A stretch of DNA of 14,964 nt from Limnoraphis robusta CS-951 (GCF_000972705.2 NZ_LATL02000247.1:1-14964), one strand, 5' to 3'; shown: positions 6,576-14,620, counted from the stretch's first letter. Notes: a model not told the origin generated them from the letters alone. Program-made: numbers and translations.

Positions 6576-9536
6576 ATGATCGAGATAAACGGAACAGCAG
6601 GTAACGACAATTTACCGGGAACGGGTGAAGCTGATGTAATTTTTGGGCTAGAAGGAAATGACCTCATTTCTGGTAGTAGTGGAGATGATTCTTTATTCGG
6701 CTTTGAGGGGAATGATACTTTATATGGTAACGAAGGCAATGATACTTTATTTGGGAATCAAAATAGCGATCTTTTAATAGGATGGGGTGGAGAGGATTGG
6801 TTATTTGGCGGTAAAGGAGGTGACATCATTGAAGATGGTACAGGAGAGGATCAAGTCTTTGGTAATCTGGGAGATGATTTATTAAAAGGCGGTGCAGATA
6901 ACGATCAAAAATATGGCGGACAGGCTAATGATACCGTAATCGGCGGTACGGGAAATGATCAAGTATTTGGCGATCGCGGTAATGATATTCTCTGGGGAGT
7001 TGATGTCGATGCTATCAACCCTGGAATCAATGAAATAGATACTTTAACTGGCGGTTCAGAACAGGATATATTTGTTCTCGGCGATCAATCTCGGTTGTAT
7101 TATATCGGTTCGGGAAATAATGATTTTGCCCTAATTACGGATTTTAATGTTGTAGAAGATCAAATTAATGTTGGGAATAATCAAGTTATTTATGCGGAAA
7201 CTGTCCTAAATGAATTGGGGTTGGGAGTTGCAATTTCCAGTCAAAGTGGTGATTTGATAGCCTTTGTTCAAAATGCGAATGTTAGTCAATTTATCACGGG
7301 TTCAAATGTAGTCGAACCTCCTCAAACTGAAGAAGCAATTCCTCGTCAAATTGAAGAACCACAGTTTCCTGAAGTTATTGTCCCAACACCAACACCAGAC
7401 CCGATAATTACCCCAACTCCAACACCAACACCCGATCCAATTACCCCAACTCCAACACCTGTTGTAATTACCCCAACACCCACACCTGTTGTAATTACCC
7501 CAACACCCACACCAGACCCGATAATTACCCCAACTCCAACACCTGTTGTAATTACCCCAACACCCACACCAACACCTGTTGTAATTACCCCAACTCCAAC
7601 ACCAACACCCGAACCTGTATTTACCCCAACTCCAACACCAACACCAGACCCGATAATTACCCCAACTCCAACACCAACACCTGTTGTAATTACCCCAACA
7701 CCAACACCAACACCAGACCCGATAATTACCCCAACTCCAACACCCGAACCTGTAGTTACCCCAACACCAACACCAACACCTGTTGTAATTACCCCAACAC
7801 CAACACCAACACCAGACCCGATAATTACCCCAACTCCAACACCAACACCCGAACCTGTAGTTACCCCAACTCCAACACCAACACCTGTTGTAATTACCCC
7901 AACACCAACACCAACACCTGTTGTAATTACCCCAACACCAACACCCGAACCAGAACCACAACCGAATATACCACCCGTTGCTGATAATGACAACTACACT
8001 ACAGGTTTTCAATCCCCCATTACCGTTGATGCTGTTTCCGGGGTTCTTAATGGTGATACCGATAGCGATGGAAATACTTTAACAGCAATATTGGTTAATT
8101 CGCCTGCAAATGGTAGCGTTAACTTGAATGAAAATGGTTCATTTAGTTATACTCCTAATAGTGGATTTTCGGGAGTTGATAGCTTTATCTACGTTGCTAA
8201 TGATGGAAAAGAGGACTCCGATTTTGCTACCGTTACGATTAATATAGAACCACAAGAACAGACCATACACCGAAACGGTTACTCTCAGACGAATTCGAGT
8301 TTTATACTAGAGAAAACATTCTCACTTACTAATTATGGAAATAACGATCAAGTTATTGTTGATGAAAACAGTAATACTGATTTGGGTGATTTCCGAGAAG
8401 CAGTTAAAGACTTTGTTACTGTTACTTATGACGAAGATCTAGAACAGATTATAGAAAGCACTCCAGAGGTCGTAGATTTAAGAGTAAGATTTATTGAAAG
8501 AGATGACATAATCGCTAAATTTAAGCCAATTGATGAAGAGGGCAATCCTATTACTGATGAACAGGGTAATAATATAGATGAAGTTCCCGACTCATTTCAA
8601 GGAGATATTATCGTTTATGAATTTCGTGAAAATGGAACTGAAAATATTTTAGAAGAACTCGTTTTTTCCACAGATTTTACCAATACGGATTTACCCAACA
8701 AACCCATTAACTATAATCTAGCAACTAACTCTCTAGAATATATTATCGAGCAGGATATACTACAGTTTACCTGGAAAAAACCTGATGCAATCCAACAGAT
8801 ATATAAAGATTATCCCTTTAATGATAACGAGATTATTCTTAACGAAGCAGAACCTCCTCTACCCTCCGAACAAACCTATTCTAAAAGAGAGATTGATGAT
8901 ACGACTGTACTGACCACATTCCTACTTACTAATAACGGAGATAACTATCAAACTATTGACGATCAAGACGATAGTGATACAAGGAGTTTATTCCCAGAAG
9001 CAATTCAAGACTTTGTTACTTATAATAATGACAGTGGTATTCAGCTTGCTAACTTAGGTGATACGATTAATTTTAATGGTGAGACAGAACTTATTGAAGA
9101 AGGTACTACTCTTAGTTTTAACAACGAAGGAGAGCCTGTCTTTACAGGAGTGGATGTAGAAACAGAAATTACCCCAGTTGTTGATTTGAGGATCAAATTA
9201 ATTGAACGAGATGATATAATCGCCGAATTAGAACCAACCGATGAGGAGGGCAATCCTATTGTTGAACTTGATGACTCATTTGAAGGAAGTATCATACTTT
9301 ATGAATTCTTTGACACCGAGACTGAAACGGTTTTAGAAGAACTCTTTTTGTTTACCAACGAGTTTTCAGAACAATCTGAGGTTGATGATGCCGTTAACTC
9401 TTTAGAAAGTATCATTGAGGAAGATTTACTCAGCTTTACCTTGGAAAAGCCAGATGCAATTCAAGTTATTTTAGGGGCAGTAACTCCCAGTGAAGCACGT
9501 TCTATTGGTGAAGGCTTTGTTAATCCTGAAGAATAA
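6576..9536 (+). CDS. RTX calcium-binding protein with Pro-Thr linker, Ig-like domain and duplicated C-terminal domain
   Basis: Predicted secreted or surface protein of 986 residues with no cysteine and no N-terminal signal peptide. Domains in order: RTX nonapeptide repeats of the GGxGNDxLxG type at about 7-142 (calcium-binding beta-roll); a [16 protein letters not shown]...ALITDF RTX-end segment at about 155-205; a Pro-Thr linker at 270-464 made of TPTP blocks joined by [15 protein letters not shown] and EPVVTPTP; an Ig/cadherin-like domain ([26 protein letters not shown]) at about 466-558; then two copies of an unrecognised acidic domain, at about 582-747 and 782-968. RTX proteins normally leave by type I secretion with RTX near the C-terminus; here RTX is N-terminal and no exporter is nearby. 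GGGAG at 6561-6565 is a reasonable Shine-Dalgarno. The next gene starts 82 bp downstream on the same strand. Confidence 0.85.
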   Translation: MIEINGTAGNDNLPGTGEADVIFGLEGNDLISGSSGDDSLFGFEGNDTLYGNEGNDTLFGNQNSDLLIGWGGEDWLFGGKGGDIIEDGTGEDQVFGNLGDDLLKGGADNDQKYGGQANDTVIGGTGNDQVFGDRGNDILWGVDVDAINPGINEIDTLTGGSEQDIFVLGDQSRLYYIGSGNNDFALITDFNVVEDQINVGNNQVIYAETVLNELGLGVAISSQSGDLIAFVQNANVSQFITGSNVVEPPQTEEAIPRQIEEPQFPEVIVPTPTPDPIITPTPTPTPDPITPTPTPVVITPTPTPVVITPTPTPDPIITPTPTPVVITPTPTPTPVVITPTPTPTPEPVFTPTPTPTPDPIITPTPTPTPVVITPTPTPTPDPIITPTPTPEPVVTPTPTPTPVVITPTPTPTPDPIITPTPTPTPEPVVTPTPTPTPVVITPTPTPTPVVITPTPTPEPEPQPNIPPVADNDNYTTGFQSPITVDAVSGVLNGDTDSDGNTLTAILVNSPANGSVNLNENGSFSYTPNSGFSGVDSFIYVANDGKEDSDFATVTINIEPQEQTIHRNGYSQTNSSFILEKTFSLTNYGNNDQVIVDENSNTDLGDFREAVKDFVTVTYDEDLEQIIESTPEVVDLRVRFIERDDIIAKFKPIDEEGNPITDEQGNNIDEVPDSFQGDIIVYEFRENGTENILEELVFSTDFTNTDLPNKPINYNLATNSLEYIIEQDILQFTWKKPDAIQQIYKDYPFNDNEIILNEAEPPLPSEQTYSKREIDDTTVLTTFLLTNNGDNYQTIDDQDDSDTRSLFPEAIQDFVTYNNDSGIQLANLGDTINFNGETELIEEGTTLSFNNEGEPVFTGVDVETEITPVVDLRIKLIERDDIIAELEPTDEEGNPIVELDDSFEGSIILYEFFDTETETVLEELFLFTNEFSEQSEVDDAVNSLESIIEEDLLSFTLEKPDAIQVILGAVTPSEARSIGEGFVNPEE
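7383..7965 (+). repeat. Minisatellite encoding the Pro-Thr linker
   Basis: About 580 bp of in-frame repeats built from CCAACACC/CCAACTCC blocks joined by three alternating connectors: CCAGACCCGATAATTACC, CCTGTTGTAATTACC and CCCGAACCTGTAGTTACC. The connectors recur in mixed order, which suggests expansion by slippage or unequal recombination. All units are multiples of 3, so length changes would keep the frame. Confidence 0.95.
8319..8815 (+). repeat. Unrecognised acidic domain, copy 1 (within RTX gene)
   Basis: Residues 582-747 of the RTX protein. It starts [11 protein letters not shown], carries [18 protein letters not shown] at 632-649 and [19 protein letters not shown] and ILEELVF after it, and ends [21 protein letters not shown]. 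It aligns block by block with the second copy at 8919-9479, so the gene contains an internal tandem duplication. Confidence 0.8.
8919..9479 (+). repeat. Unrecognised acidic domain, copy 2 (within RTX gene)
   Basis: Residues 782-968 of the RTX protein. It shares [27 protein letters not shown] (868-885), [27 protein letters not shown] and [21 protein letters not shown] with copy 1. It carries an extra stretch of about 35 residues before the VVDLR block ([10 protein letters not shown]...GVDVET). Protein identity between copies looks moderate, so the duplication is not recent. Confidence 0.8.
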
Positions 9537-9566
9537 ATTGAATTACTTTTCTAGTGAGGCAAAGCA

Positions 9567-9650
9567 ATGATTCCAGCCAGTTCATCTGTAGCAAATGTTA
9601 AATTATTTCGGATAAATAATGTTCAAAAACTCAAGCAAAGTATTTTGTGA
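9567..9650 (+). CDS. Possible 27-codon leader ORF overlapping the TPS gene start
   Basis: ATG at 9567 follows GTGAGG (9554-9559) at 7 bp, a better Shine-Dalgarno than the one before the next gene. It encodes MIPASSSVANVKLFRINNVQ and then 7 more residues, stopping at TGA 9648-9650. It overlaps the TPS gene by 32 bp in another frame. It may be a translationally coupled leader peptide, or the true N-terminus of the TPS protein if a frameshift lies between the two. The peptide resembles nothing I recognise. Confidence 0.25.
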   Translation: MIPASSSVANVKLFRINNVQKLKQSIL

Positions 9651-12447
9651 TTGGCTGTTTAAAGCGAGTTTACTGACGGTTTCACTGGCTTCCATACCCG
9701 TTTCTGCACAAATCATTCCAGACAATACTCTACCTCAAAACTCCGTTGTAACTCCCCAAGGGAATATTCGACAAATTGATGGGGGAACAAGAAGCGGAAA
9801 TACTTTATTTCACAGTTTTGAACGGTTCTCAGTACCAACGGGTGAAACGGCTTTTTTTAACAATGCTGTTGACATTCAGAATATTTTCTCTCGCGTTACC
9901 GGAAGTTCAATTTCTGAGATTAATGGTATTCTCAAAGCTAACGGTGTTGCGAATTTATTTCTGATTAACCCCAACGGGATTATTTTTGGCGAAAATGCCT
10001 CCCTTGATATTGGCGGTTCGTTTTTTGCCACAAGTGCTGACAGTATTATTTTTGCCAATGGAACAGAATTTAGAGCGACAAACCCCAACAGTCCACCGCT
10101 ATTAGTTATTAACATTCCTGTTGGCTTAAGGTTTCGGGAAAATCCAGGATCTCTTGTCATTCGCTCCCGATCTACTATCATTAAAAGTGACAACATAGGT
10201 CAACAGATTACGACCAGAGGTTTACAAGTTACGTCCGAACAAACCTTAGCTTTGGTGGGCGGAGATGTTCGTTTAGAAGGTGGAATTTTAACGGCTCCAT
10301 CAGGAAGAATTGAGTTGGGGAGCGCAGCCGGAAATAGCTATATTGGCATTAGTTCTCAGTCGGAAGGATTTGCTCTAAATTACAATAGAGTTGAGAATTT
10401 TCAAGATATTGGTTTGTCTGATTTCGCCTCAATAGAAACCACTGGAGAGCGAGGCGGAGAGATTACAATTCAAGGTAGACAAGTCAATTTAACAGGTGAT
10501 TCTGCAATGATTTCCTCTACTTTGGGTGAGGGAATTGGTGGAGATATTTTCATCGTTGCTTCTGATTCTGTAACCATTGAACAACAAGGTGGTTTATTTG
10601 CTGAAGTGCGTCCGAATGCAACGGGTCAAGGAGGAACAATTACCGTTGAAACAGGACGGTTAACACTCACAAACGGGGCGCAAATTTCCGCTACAACTTC
10701 GGGGTTTGGTCAAGCGGGAAACTTGGCGATCGCAGCAACGGAGTCAATTGATTTGATTGGAGAAGCACCTAACAGAGAAAACCCCAGTGGTTTGTTTGCG
10801 CGAGTGGAAGCGGGAGCAACGGGAAATGGAGGTAATATCACTGTTGAAACCCATCGTTTAACTGCTCGGAATGGGGCGCAGATTTCAACGGACACTTTTG
10901 GTTTTGGTAATGCGGGTGATTTATTTGTAAATGCTTCAGGAGTAGAGGTCGTTGGTTCTACCGCAGATGGTCGGTTTGCGAGTGGTTTATATGCTCAGGT
11001 GGGTGAGGGAGGTGTTGGAAATGGAGGGAATTTAACGATTAATACCAATCAATTGATTGTCAGTCAGGGCGCACAAATTAGCACAACGGCTCGCAATACT
11101 GGACGTGCTGGAATTTTAACAATTAATGCTAATAATTCAGTCATTTTAAGTGGAACCGCAGCCGTTTCAGAACCACAAGAAGACCAAAGAAGCGGGATTT
11201 TTGTTTCTGCTGAACCGCCAATTATTGATGAGTCAGGACAACCGTTTATTACCACTGCCGACGCTGGAGAATTAATTATCAATACCCCGGAATTAATTGT
11301 TGAAAATGGGGCGAGAATATCTGCCGATAACTTTGGGACGGGTGGCGGAAGTAATGTTAACTTAAATGTTTCTCGGTTAATTATTCGAGATGGCGGGCAA
11401 ATTGGGGCGGGTTCTCTTGTCGAAGAAAATGCTATTAATAACGAACGGGGTTCGGGCGGAACGTTAACGGTTAATGCTTCTGAGTCTGTAGAAATTACGG
11501 GAACGGATACCATTGGTTCAACTGTTGAAAATAGTCGCTTATTTACCTTAGCAGAAGGCACAGGAAATGCGGGAAATTTAAACATTTTTACGCCCAATTT
11601 AACCGTTGCTAACGAAGGAGAAGTTAATGTTAGTGCGACGGCAACGGGGGAAGCTGGAAGTTTAAATGTTGAAGCGAATTCAATTCGTCTGAATCAGGCA
11701 AGTCTGAGGGCAGAAACTCGTCTTGGAACTCAAGGAAATATTACCATAAATTCGCGTGAGATTCAACTACGTCGGGGCAGTCAAATTACTACAAATTCCT
11801 TAGAAACAGGCACGGGTGGAAATATTACGATTAATAGTAATCAGTTAGTTGCAATTGAAAATAGCGATATTTCTGCCAATGCTCAAGCGGGGTTAGGGGG
11901 TCAAGTGATTATTAATGCAGATGCCGTTTTTGGAACTCAATTCCGTACTCAACAAACCTCAGCCAGTGATATTACTGCAACCTCTGAACTGGGTGCAGAA
12001 TTTAGCGGAACGGTTGAATTAAATAGCGAAATTGACCCCGCTCAAGGATTAGTAGAATTGCCTCAAACGGTTGTTGATCCGGCTGCATTAATTGCTCAAG
12101 ATGCCTGTAAAAAAGGTCAATATAGTTCATTTGTGAATACAGGTCGTGGGGGATTGCCACCTAGTCCTCAAGAAAGTTTACGCAGTGAAGAAACATTAGT
12201 TCCTTTAATAGAATTGCCTCCAGATATTGAGTCTCGCCGTCATCATTCACCCTCTCATAAAAGTCGAGTGCAGCGAAATATTTCCCCCAACCTCAATCAA
12301 CCTATTTCGAGTTTAGATATTGTTCCGGCGAGAGGATGGATACGCAATGAGAAAGGAGAGGTGATTTTAGTCGGCTACGATCCTACAAAAACGGGGGTGA
12401 TTCGTCAACGTCAACAAATTCCAAATCAGTGCGATCGCCAATCATAA
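9619..12447 (+). CDS. Two-partner-secretion exoprotein, filamentous hemagglutinin/S-layer family
   Basis: Secreted adhesin-like protein exported through an Omp85/TpsB partner, which is not in this window. Residues 1-30 form a signal peptide with predicted cleavage after SIPVSA. The TPS domain follows (about 31-180) with LFHSFERFSVPTGETAFFNN and the hallmark NPNGI at 117-121. The body (about 200-800) is a beta-helix of degenerate repeats such as NGAQISATTSGFGQAGNL, NGAQISTDTFGFGNAGDL and QGAQISTTARNTGRAGIL. The C-terminal part has ACKKGQYSSFVNTGRGGLPP, a motif I associate with cyanobacterial members. Only two cysteines occur after the signal peptide, C830 and C938. An in-frame TAA at 9613-9615 fixes the start at ATG 9619 or later; the only Shine-Dalgarno-like sequence is a weak CGGA at 9609-9612. 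Probably cotranscribed with the RTX gene. Confidence 0.88.
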   Translation: MFKNSSKVFCDWLFKASLLTVSLASIPVSAQIIPDNTLPQNSVVTPQGNIRQIDGGTRSGNTLFHSFERFSVPTGETAFFNNAVDIQNIFSRVTGSSISEINGILKANGVANLFLINPNGIIFGENASLDIGGSFFATSADSIIFANGTEFRATNPNSPPLLVINIPVGLRFRENPGSLVIRSRSTIIKSDNIGQQITTRGLQVTSEQTLALVGGDVRLEGGILTAPSGRIELGSAAGNSYIGISSQSEGFALNYNRVENFQDIGLSDFASIETTGERGGEITIQGRQVNLTGDSAMISSTLGEGIGGDIFIVASDSVTIEQQGGLFAEVRPNATGQGGTITVETGRLTLTNGAQISATTSGFGQAGNLAIAATESIDLIGEAPNRENPSGLFARVEAGATGNGGNITVETHRLTARNGAQISTDTFGFGNAGDLFVNASGVEVVGSTADGRFASGLYAQVGEGGVGNGGNLTINTNQLIVSQGAQISTTARNTGRAGILTINANNSVILSGTAAVSEPQEDQRSGIFVSAEPPIIDESGQPFITTADAGELIINTPELIVENGARISADNFGTGGGSNVNLNVSRLIIRDGGQIGAGSLVEENAINNERGSGGTLTVNASESVEITGTDTIGSTVENSRLFTLAEGTGNAGNLNIFTPNLTVANEGEVNVSATATGEAGSLNVEANSIRLNQASLRAETRLGTQGNITINSREIQLRRGSQITTNSLETGTGGNITINSNQLVAIENSDISANAQAGLGGQVIINADAVFGTQFRTQQTSASDITATSELGAEFSGTVELNSEIDPAQGLVELPQTVVDPAALIAQDACKKGQYSSFVNTGRGGLPPSPQESLRSEETLVPLIELPPDIESRRHHSPSHKSRVQRNISPNLNQPISSLDIVPARGWIRNEKGEVILVGYDPTKTGVIRQRQQIPNQCDRQS

Positions 12448-12499
12448 AATGCCAAATATCCCCGTCTATAACCCGAAAATCCACAATTATCGGCTGCGT

Positions 12500-12715
12500 T
12501 TACCATACATCCAATGATAAGGGACTTTGAAATTGAGTTGTGTATTTATAGATATCCTTCTGTCCAACACTTTTATTGTCTTCCCAATATCTGAGGCATT
12601 TGTTTCGCACAAATTGAACTGTACGAATTGACTCATCGATTGCTTGACACTGGTGGTCTTTTCCTCTAAACTTGTACTCAAGAATCAATATTTGCGTTAT
12701 CGACCTGCTACGCAA
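12500..12715 (-). pseudogene. 5' fragment of IS200/IS605-type tnpB
   Basis: The 71-codon frame reads LILEYKFRGK, QAIDESIRTVQFVRNKCLRY, then WEDNKSVGQKDIYKYTTQFQ. This matches the N-terminus of cyanobacterial TnpB (RNA-guided nuclease of IS200/IS605 and IS1341-type elements; typical pattern: QYxAIDEAIRTxQFxRNKCLRYW). A full TnpB is about 400 residues. Homology stops near 12520, after which the frame runs into an unrelated tail and TAA at 12500-12502. The usual ATG before LEYKF is missing; the only starts are TTG codons (12715 or 12688). A dead remnant in the spacer between the TPS gene and rpoZ. Confidence 0.75.
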
Positions 12716-12757
12716 ACTCTCCTAGCACAGTCAAATTAAATTGACAACTTGGCCTAA

Positions 12758-12785
12758 AAAGCCGTCCTAAAAGGACGGGGCTTTC
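12758..12785. terminator. Strong GC hairpin with T-run (terminator or IS end)
   Basis: The arms AAAGCCGTCCT and AGGACGGGGCTTT flank a 3-base AAA loop. Read on the minus strand, the stem is followed by CTTTTT, an intrinsic-terminator shape. On the plus strand it ends in CTTTC, so it could weakly stop transcripts from the TPS gene before rpoZ. It lies about 70 bp from the tnpB fragment start, and similar hairpins occur at the ends of IS200/IS605 elements, so it may belong to that remnant. Confidence 0.55.
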
Positions 12786-12968
12786 AACCCAAATTTTAGG
12801 TAAAAAATAAACACTACCAGTCATGGGTTTGACGAATGGGTAAGATGAATAGGAGTTTGAGCCGTTTGAGCTTGCTGAAAAAAGCAATAAAGGCAATAAA
12901 ACCTCATTCACCTTAACAATTCGTTAAGATAGAGTAACTTAGATCTTGACTCAGAGTAAAGCAACTTT
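12786..12968 (+). promoter_or_regulatory. Non-coding leader region of rpoZ
   Basis: I see no gene here. It contains a small hairpin TTGCT-GAAAAA-AGCAA (12872-12887), an inverted repeat TTAAC-AATTC-GTTAA (12913-12927) and a possible promoter TTAACA (12913-12918) with TAACTT (12935-12940), spacer 16 bp, about 30 bp from the rpoZ ATG. All promoter calls are consensus matches only. Confidence 0.3.
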
Positions 12969-13199
12969 ATGTACAAGCGTTCTAGCATTGATTCTACAGA
13001 AATTACTTGTCGGGCTGCCGATTTAATGAGTGCAGCTTCCAATCGCTATCGCATCACAGTACAAGTCGCCAACCGAGCCAAGCGGTGTCGATACGAAGAT
13101 TTTGACAGTGTAGATGATAACGTGATGAAGCCTGTCCTGCGAGCGATCATTGAAATGTCTGATGAACTGACTCAACCGGAAATTATAGTAGAACGGTAG
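12969..13199 (+). CDS. rpoZ: DNA-directed RNA polymerase omega subunit
   Basis: Small subunit that stabilises the beta' subunit and helps assemble RNA polymerase; in cyanobacteria it also favours recruitment of the principal sigma factor (known from Synechocystis work). The 76 residues match the cyanobacterial omega pattern: [32 protein letters not shown], then [20 protein letters not shown]. The N-terminus ([13 protein letters not shown]) fits the family. ATG 12969 has no strong Shine-Dalgarno. It is followed after about 50 bp by the anchored hypothetical protein on the same strand. Confidence 0.93.
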   Translation: MYKRSSIDSTEITCRAADLMSAASNRYRITVQVANRAKRCRYEDFDSVDDNVMKPVLRAIIEMSDELTQPEIIVER

Positions 13200-13250
13200 T
13201 AAGTTAACAGAAATCTAGCTAGCCCGGAATCAATACTCAAACGTAAATTG

Positions 13251-13907
13251 ATGTTAGCAATCATTCAATTTCCGAAGCGATGGTATCCCCCTGTACTCTT
13301 AGCGTTAGGTGTCGTCCTTCTAACGATTTTAGGGAGCGCTATAGAGTCTAGTCAATTCCAGGGACTAGCTAGAGTTCGAGGGTTGACGAATGGGGTGGCG
13401 ATCGCTCAACAACCCCAAACCCGAGCAGTGAGAATTCGCGATGTCTGGCAACAAGTTTATCAGCAAATGCCCGATATCCCGAAAAAAAATGAATATATCT
13501 CCCTAGAAACCGGGGAAGTCGCCTCAGACGATACATTAATCGGGCGATTGATTCGTTATCATGTTTATGTCAAAGGACGTTCTCCCCTATCTCGGTTTGA
13601 TTGGAAGCTAACATTAGCCGACTATTTGGGGGTAAACGAAGGGATGTTAGACTCTCAGTATCCAGGGGCGGGTTCGTTACAACAAAATCCCCTAGATGGC
13701 GATCGTGAAACCGTGAGAAGCTTTAACCGCAAACAACGACAGGAGTTAGTGGATATCTTAGTTAATTCATTTGATCCCAACTCCTCGGAAAATGCGTCGG
13801 GTTCTCCCTCAAGTTCATCAGAAGACACCACTCAAACCTCACCCGAAGGAAGTTCGCCGTTACCGCCTATTCCAGAACCGGGAGACGCGGAATTATTGCA
13901 ATTATAA
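13251..13907 (+). CDS. Conserved-looking membrane-anchored or secreted hypothetical protein
   Basis: I do not recognise a named family. The start is ATG 13251, directly after an in-frame TTG that could also serve. The 218 residues begin MLAIIQFPKRWYPP followed by a hydrophobic segment VLLALGVVLLTILGSAI (about 15-31), a signal anchor or uncleaved signal. A globular middle follows (about 58-165) with RIRDVWQQVYQQMPDIPKKN, YISLETGEVASDDTLIGRLI and RSPLSRFDWKLTLADYLG. The C-terminal 50 residues are Ser/Pro/Glu-rich and low in complexity, so likely disordered. The protein is probably anchored in the inner or thylakoid membrane with the middle domain outside the cytoplasm. It sits 51 bp after rpoZ and before the DUF1818 gene on the same strand. 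Confidence 0.8.
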   Translation: MLAIIQFPKRWYPPVLLALGVVLLTILGSAIESSQFQGLARVRGLTNGVAIAQQPQTRAVRIRDVWQQVYQQMPDIPKKNEYISLETGEVASDDTLIGRLIRYHVYVKGRSPLSRFDWKLTLADYLGVNEGMLDSQYPGAGSLQQNPLDGDRETVRSFNRKQRQELVDILVNSFDPNSSENASGSPSSSSEDTTQTSPEGSSPLPPIPEPGDAELLQL

Positions 13908-13911
13908 TTTT

Positions 13912-13972
13912 GTAGGGGCGGGTTCAGCCGAGATCTTTGTCTCAAAGCAAGAATTTAGATAAACCCCCCTAC
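13912..13972. repeat. Imperfect inverted repeat in the spacer before the DUF1818 gene
   Basis: GTAGGGGCGGGTT (13912-13924) is nearly complementary to AACCCCCCTAC (13962-13972), with a 37-base interior that itself holds GAGA-TCTTTG-TCTC (13931-13944). TGTAGGGGCGGGTT is a sequence I have seen as a dispersed repeat in cyanobacteria (recalled, unverified). There is no T-run, so a terminator role is uncertain. Confidence 0.4.
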
Positions 13973-14000
13973 CCCCACCAACAGAATTAATCAACCAAAC

Positions 14001-14375
14001 ATGGTATCAGTTGATCGCATTCTGAAAACAGGAACAGGTTGGCGTCTAGGTTGGAACCCCACAGCCACAGAATATCAAGGGTTAGTGGGCGGTGATCACT
14101 GGGCGATCGAGTTAACCGCAGCAGAGTTCAATGATTTTTGTCGTCTACTCACCCAACTGAGTCACACAATCAGTCAAATGGCGAGTGAGTTGATGGACTC
14201 TGAAAAAATCGCCTGTGACGCCGAGAGTGATTTGCTCTGGATGCAGGTAGAAGGTTATCCTCACGTTTATGGTTTACAGTTTATTCTCAATACAGGGCGA
14301 CGCGGCGAAGGAAGTTGGCCCCCTGAAGTCGTCTCAGAACTGATTCAAGCAACAAAAATATTAGGTGTTTACTAA
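14001..14375 (+). CDS. DUF1818 family protein
   Basis: Cyanobacterial/plastid-lineage protein of unknown function, 124 residues, the usual family size. Recognisable family pattern: GTGWRLGWNPTATEYQGLVG, DHWAIELTAAEFNDFCRLL, a helical stretch ending ELMDSEKIACDAESDLLWMQ, then VEGYPHVYGLQFILNTGRRG and a C-terminal helix. No signal peptide or membrane segment, so a soluble cytoplasmic protein. ATG 14001 is chosen because the family alignment starts just after it (DRILKTGTGW). I see no Shine-Dalgarno. The stop lies 34 bp before the tRNA gene. Confidence 0.85.
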   Translation: MVSVDRILKTGTGWRLGWNPTATEYQGLVGGDHWAIELTAAEFNDFCRLLTQLSHTISQMASELMDSEKIACDAESDLLWMQVEGYPHVYGLQFILNTGRRGEGSWPPEVVSELIQATKILGVY

Positions 14376-14391
14376 TTTGAGTTGATCATGT

Positions 14392-14397
14392 TATACT
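14392..14397 (+). promoter_or_regulatory. Candidate -10 box of the tRNA-Pro gene
   Basis: TATACT lies 12 bp upstream of the mature tRNA 5' end. The best -35 at 17 bp is the poor TTACTA (14369-14374), which overlaps the end of the DUF1818 gene. The tRNA may also be made by readthrough from upstream. Confidence 0.35.
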
Positions 14398-14409
14398 AGA
14401 TAAGTCTGT

Positions 14410-14483
14410 CGGGGCGTAGCGCAGCTTGGTAGCGCACCACTTTGGGGTAGTGGGGGTCGTGGGTTCGAATCCCGCCGCTCCGA
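14410..14483 (+). tRNA. trnP: tRNA-Pro (anticodon GGG)
   Basis: A complete cloverleaf can be drawn. The acceptor stem is CGGGGCG (14410-14416) with CGCTCCG (14476-14482), one G-T wobble. The D arm is GCGC-AGCTTGGTA-GCGC. The anticodon stem is CCACT/AGTGG with loop TTGGGGT, giving anticodon GGG. The T arm is GTGGG-TTCGAAT-CCCGC. The discriminator is A at 14483. CCA is not encoded. Length is 74 nt. Confidence 0.95.
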
Positions 14484-14501
14484 TTTCAATCAAATTGTAC
14501 A

Positions 14502-14562
14502 TTCAGGAATTAGATGTCGCTGTTCAGGAGTTAGATGTCGCTAATTCAGAAATTGATGTCGT
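14502..14562 (+). repeat. Three degenerate tandem repeats of about 20 bp
   Basis: TTCAGGAATTAGATGTCGCT (14502-14521), TTCAGGAGTTAGATGTCGCT (14523-14542) and the more diverged TTCAGAAATTGATGTCGT (14545-14562), spaced 21-22 bp. They start 18 bp after the tRNA 3' end. The spacing is far too short for a CRISPR array. Confidence 0.8.
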
Positions 14563-14620
14563 AAAGAGGATTGAAGACTTTTCAATTTATCTTGCTGTTT
14601 ACCAAAAATTGCCGCACACG

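Noticed and set aside
7302..8012. Two long antisense open frames rich in Trp/Cys/Gly or Gly/Val opposite the Pro-Thr tract
   Set aside because: They exist only because the in-frame minisatellite lacks stops on the other strand; composition is pure repeat and no start or ribosome site supports them.
9041..11597. Several antisense frames inside the RTX and TPS genes
   Set aside because: Low-complexity Ser/Val/Pro shadows of repeat-rich genes with no independent support.
12487..12681. 64-codon minus-strand frame overlapping the tnpB fragment
   Set aside because: It is an alternative frame of the same DNA; the TnpB-like residues are in the other frame.
12708..12911. 67-codon minus-strand frame across the GC hairpin
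   Set aside because: It reads through a terminator-like hairpin and rpoZ leader, and the translation is not protein-like in any way I recognise.
14502..14562. Tandem repeats considered as CRISPR or as an attachment site
   Set aside because: The spacing is 1-2 bp, too short for spacers, and no copy of the tRNA 3' end is repeated downstream within the window.
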